NCBI GenBank assembly: GCA_019802505.1
Contig: JAFMOC010000042.1
Coordinates: 2,381,501-2,445,500 of the forward strand
Reading direction: 5' to 3'
DNA length: 64,000 nucleotides
Origin: Corydoras sp. C115
Lineage: Eukaryota; Chordata; Actinopteri; Siluriformes; Callichthyidae
Under the pieces are notes generated by a model. The model searched no databases. It saw nothing but the letters and a program-made list of their open reading frames with translations, and was not told the origin of the DNA. Below, piece by piece: positions 26,201 to 31,867 of this stretch (positions within the stretch are counted from its first letter, which is position 1; each line of letters begins with the position of its first letter). The position numbers and the translations under genes are program-made.

Positions 26201-29200
26201 GTTAAAAGTAAATATGTAAATGAGAACGTGTCTCATGTCCTTTGAGGTGTCGTCAGCTCTAAATCCATGGCTCTGCTGAAGCACTGTGGCTACAACAATT
26301 TACTGGATGGAACCTGGATTTATATGGCCTGACAATGTTCCTAACCACCAATGTTCTGATCTTGCTAAAGTTAAATATGGTGTTCCGCAAAGGTCATTTC
26401 TGGGTCCACTCCTATTTGCCCTATGTATGCTTCCATTGGGATCAATTATTCATAAACATGGAATCAGTTTCCACTCTTATGCAGAGGATACACAGTTATA
26501 CATTTCAGCTAACCCTAATGATGTTCGCTCAGTCAGTAAGCTCAAGGACTGCATCCAAAATATTAAAATATGGATGTCAAAAAACTTCTTACTGCTAAAT
26601 TCTGATAAAACTGAGTTTCTAAAAGTTGGACCCAAGGACAAAATTAACAAAGCTTCTAACACTGTGTTAAACCTCGATAACTCTTTAATTAGACCCAGTT
26701 CATCTGTAAATAATCTCAGTGTCATTATTGATTCAGATCTTTCAAAGCACATTAGCAATATTACTAGAATTGCATTTTTTCCCTTCGTAACATTTCAAGC
26801 TACGAAATATCCTCTCCCTACAAGATGCAGAAAAACTAATTCATGCTTTTATTACCTCAAGGTTAGATTATTGTAATTTACTTCTGACAGGATGTTCTAA
26901 TGAATTATTACATAAATTACAACTTGCGCAATATGCTGCAGCTAGAGTTTTAACTAAAAGCAGAAAGTTTGATCATATCAGCCCTATGTTATCAAACTTA
27001 CACTAACTACCAGTTAAGGTTCGTATTGAGTACAAAGATTTAATTGGTAACATATAAAATTCTACATAAACAGGCTACGCAGTATCTGAGTGAGCTGATT
27101 GAACTGTATAAACCAACACATGAGCTTTTAGCTCCTAGAATAAATAAAATTACTGCTGGTGGAAGAGTGTTCTCCCACAAGGCTCCTCAACTATGGAATA
27201 GCCTTCCAGTTACTGTTTGTGATTCTGAATCATTATTAATCTTTAAAAGTAGATTAAAAACATATTTATTTAATCTTGCATTTAATTAATTCCCTGTAGA
27301 TAAAGATGTAGATCTCAGGCTTGGCTGTGTTGGGTTGGTAATCTGGGATCAGTGTGTGCTGGCGTTTCACCTCTTCACCCACCTCATCATTAATGGGTAT
27401 CATTAATCTCAACTATGTAGAGTCTCCAGCATCTGCCTCTTTTAGTTATGCTGCTCTAGTCAGTGATGCCGGAGTCACGTTTCTTTTGAGGTGTGGCTGG
27501 TTTCCTGGAGGTCAGACCTTCATCCATGGCTCTGCCGAAGCACTGTGGCTATGACGATTACTGGATGGAACCTGGATATTAATTGGACTGGTGTTCCTGC
27601 AGGACACCCTTAATGGACTTACATATAGTTTTCCAGTTGTTAGAGTTTTTCCATTTGTTAAATATAGTCACCCGATCTCGACACAATCTAGCTGTCCTAC
27701 ACTGTTTATGCTGCCCGGCCACTCAAGGATGATGAGTCCCCCACTTAGTCTTGGTCCTCCCAAGGTTTCTTCCTTAAAATAACAACATAACAGGCAATTT
27801 TGCCACTGTTGCTTCGGCTTGCTCTTTGGGGGTTTAAAGGCTTTTAATTCTGTAAAGCTGCTTTGTGACAATGTACTGTTGTAAAAAAGCACTATATAAA
27901 TAAATTACTTGAACTTGAACTCCTGCAGGATGCCCTTAATGGACTAATATAGTTTTCCAATTGTTATATTTTTTTCAATCATTAAATACGGACACCTGTT
28001 CACCACACAATCTGCTCATGGCTGTCCTACACTGTTGATGCTGCCCGGCCACTCAAGCAGGATGATTTAACCTTGGCTCTCACAAGGTTTCTTTCTACAA
28101 AATGACATAACAGCAATTAAAGGTTTGGAGGTTTAATTGCTTACAACACTGTAAACCTGCTTTGTGACAATGTACTCTTGTAAAAAGCGCTATATAAATT
28201 ACTACTACAACAACAACTACTGTCTGGATAAACTAAATGAGCAACAGAGTGGGTAGCTTTGTAGTTAGTTCGAGTGTGGGTGTAGAGCGTGGTGTGGTAG
28301 CTCAGTAGAATGTGGATATTTGGACCCTTGAGGAAGACCTATAAGCCCTATTGCTCCACGGGTGCTGTACCATGACTGACCCTGTATTCTGGACCCCCAA
28401 CCCCAAATTGTGATACTTGTAAGTCACTTTAGATAAAAGCAGACGCGGAATGGCATAATGTAATATAATGGTTTAATTAATAATAATTTAAAGAAAAAAT
28501 GAAAAGTCAATGGTTTTTATTGACTAGAATAGAGGTAATTTGCCCTAAATATAAAAATCTTCAGAAATGTAAATATAATAAGATAAAAAAACTTGACTTA
28601 AAAACAGCATGCGGTTATCCAAGTATAAAAACAAAAAAATGTGTAATTGGAGTAAGAGCATATCCAGAATCCACCATGTGAAACAGTGCAGCGTTGAATA
28701 ATATCTCATCATTTTAAACAGCAAATTTTAAACTTACAATATCGACAGGCCAGGTGACTGTTAATATCCATGGGAAGGCCAGGAACTTTTTATACTGCAG
28801 ACCTGAGCTCTGTAAATTTGTAAGACAGTCCTCCAGGTCAACTTCACAAAGCATCGACATTTGCTATAAAACATCAGAGGAGACATGTGCTCGAAACTCA
28901 GATCCTACCTCATCCAGATCTTCCACCATCTTGCTCATTACATTAGAATTCTTTTTGCTTTGGAACATTTCTGCGGTAACCACCCCTATAAGAAACAGCA
29001 TTAAAGTCATCAGTGCAGCAGGATATTTATTAGAGATAGGTGAAAATATATTTTATATGCATCTACTCTTATAACATTGCTCATAAAGTCCACAAGGTGG
29101 TAGCAAATATATCTCAAGTTTCATTCTGGTACGTTTTATGTCTTCCACTTTGTATCAAACAAGGAGTTGTAAAGGGAAGGGTAACATACCCCCACTTTTG

Positions 29201-31836
29201 TTGAAACATGCTTCTACCCCCCCCCACACATACACACACACACACACACAAACACTTGTCATATTAAAATAATACTAAAATATCCCAGAACCACCATTTT
29301 AGTAAAGCTTGATACATCCTTGCTTTGTACTATTTACAATACCAATTACTGTACATCAAAATTATAATGTACATTTATTTAGAGCAGGTTGTGGGAGGAA
29401 TTATGTCATGCTATTATTCTGTTTTTGTCTTAATATTATGATATTCTGAAGGCCCACTCCCACTGCTGAACTAATAAAAAGCTATAAAAAAAATAAACAA
29501 ATATATATAAGAACTCAAATAAACCCTGAACTAAGACTTACAGTGATTTACAATGAAAAAAAAAGAAAAGAAAAAGAAAACCTTTGCATCCTGAACACTG
29601 GATGAAGAAGGTGATCAGGTCAAGCAGGGCAGGTTCTCTGTCCAAAATATAGGCCTCAATCCAGTCATCTACCACAACCTTTAGGAAAAAGTTGAAAAAT
29701 GTAAACATTGAGAAACAGTGTAACAGGGGCGGTACAAATGAGAACCGGAGACAAGAGTTTACAAGCTCAGAAACGTCTTTATGAACACTGTATCTAAAAT
29801 TCATTCATTCATTCATTATCTTCCGCTTTATCCTCTATCCTCTAGTGGGGTTCCCCATGCCCATCCAGGGGAGAACGTTTCGGGCGCTGGGCAGATACAC
29901 CCAGGACAGGGCGCCAATCTATCGCTGGGCACACACTCACTCACACAGACACGCACGCATACACACTCTACATGAGGCAATTTTGAGAACTCAATTGACT
30001 TGATCCATGTTTTTGGACTGTGGGAGGAAACCGGAGAACCCGGAGGAGACCCACGCACGCACACATGGGGAGAACATGGAAACTCCACCCAGATGGGGAT
30101 TCGAACCGGGAATCCCTAGTGCTGAGAGGCGAACGTGCTAACCACTAAGCCACCGTGCCGCCTGTATCTATGTATCTCTGTATAATGCCGTGCGCTCCTG
30201 TGCTGTTATAACTGTCCCCAGTTATTATGGACGCGCACAGGACGCAGAAAAACAGCTACAGACAAATCAGGAACAAGGAAAGTAGTCCAGAAAGTAAAAC
30301 ATTATTTACTTTTTAGCTGAAGTGTTCACTGATCAGGAGCATTTACCTGCATGACACTTCTACCCATAGTGACGACCTCAAATAAAGTGATTGCCGTAAC
30401 ATCGCCATTTTTAAGATGATCGTTCTCTGCTCGTCCCAAAGAGCCATAGCTGGTCATGGAGCACTTCTGTTTAGCATTCTCTGAGCCATCTCTGGCTTTT
30501 CTTTTTCCTCTCTACACACAAAGATACACAATAGTCACACAAAGATGTGATCCAGGAGTTTAATTAACATTCCATATGTGATATTTCTCTTAATTAAATG
30601 GTAATAAAGTACATATACCTGAATGTACTAAAACAATGGCTTTCAAAGTGTGGTGGTACATCAGATAATTGTGTGGATATACAATACATTATTTTCCCGA
30701 TGTATTTTATAAACTGCGTTCTGTAATTTGGCCAATAGACGGTAGTATTTGATTGTCAGAAAAAACGGAAACAGGTTGCTCGGCAATCAGTTTAAAAAAC
30801 GGACTACATTTTTAAAAAGTTAATTAGTGATTTTGCTTTCAATAAACACATTTATAAATCAAACTTAAATGTTTGTTTTTATTATAGTGTTTGTAACCAT
30901 TTTATAAAAGCAATAAGACACTCAAGGTTATGTATTATGGTGAATAATCACGGGCAGAGGTGTAACAGCACTCCGCTTCAAGCCTAACAACACATTTTCC
31001 CAGTGATTTACTTACAATAATGCTGCCCTCTCATATGTTATTGTTTTAATGTACACTCACACCTAATTGATGTTTGCCATATGCATCCATGGCAAAGATA
31101 AATACACACCAAAAAAATAAAAAATAAAAAAAACTAGGTACAACCATCAGGTGTGTACATTGTCAGCAACAATGCAAATCTGTATAGTTCTATATAATAA
31201 CCAATCTCTTATACTACTTATGCAGGTTAAAGTAAAAAAAAAAGAAAAAAAAAAGAAGAATTTGAAAATAAATAAAATTACCACTTATCGTCTCCAATTA
31301 TGATTAATTTCATAAGTTGCAATTACTGTAAAGATCATTTTAAAAGTTCTATAATTACAGACTGTAGTCATTCTATTTGTGGACTACAGTACATTCTGTG
31401 TTAGTCCCCTTTACTCTGTTCTGTAATGGTCAGGACCCCAATAGTAGCACCACAGAGCAGGTATTATTTGGTTGAAGCATTATTCCTATCCCAGCAGTGT
31501 CACTGAGGTGTTTAAATGAAGCTACAGCAGCACTGCTGCACTAAAACCCCCTCACCACATCAGTGTCACTGCAGAACTGACATCAGTGTCACTTTCAGAA
31601 CTTAAGAGAATAAATAGGATGTGAAAACTTTTTGGCAAGTAGCCTTCTGGTAAAGTGCAGCCATATTTGATCAGAAACACAGGAATATTGTGCACGTGAC
31701 GGATCCTTATTTACCACATTCTTCTGTCTGTTTCCACTTCGTGCTCCTGGCGCATGATTTACAGAGGTGCACAAAGAGACATCACCACTAGAGTTCTCTC
31801 TTTAAGAAACAAAGCAAAAAAACTATTAAACTATTA

Positions 31837-31867
<31 letters not shown>
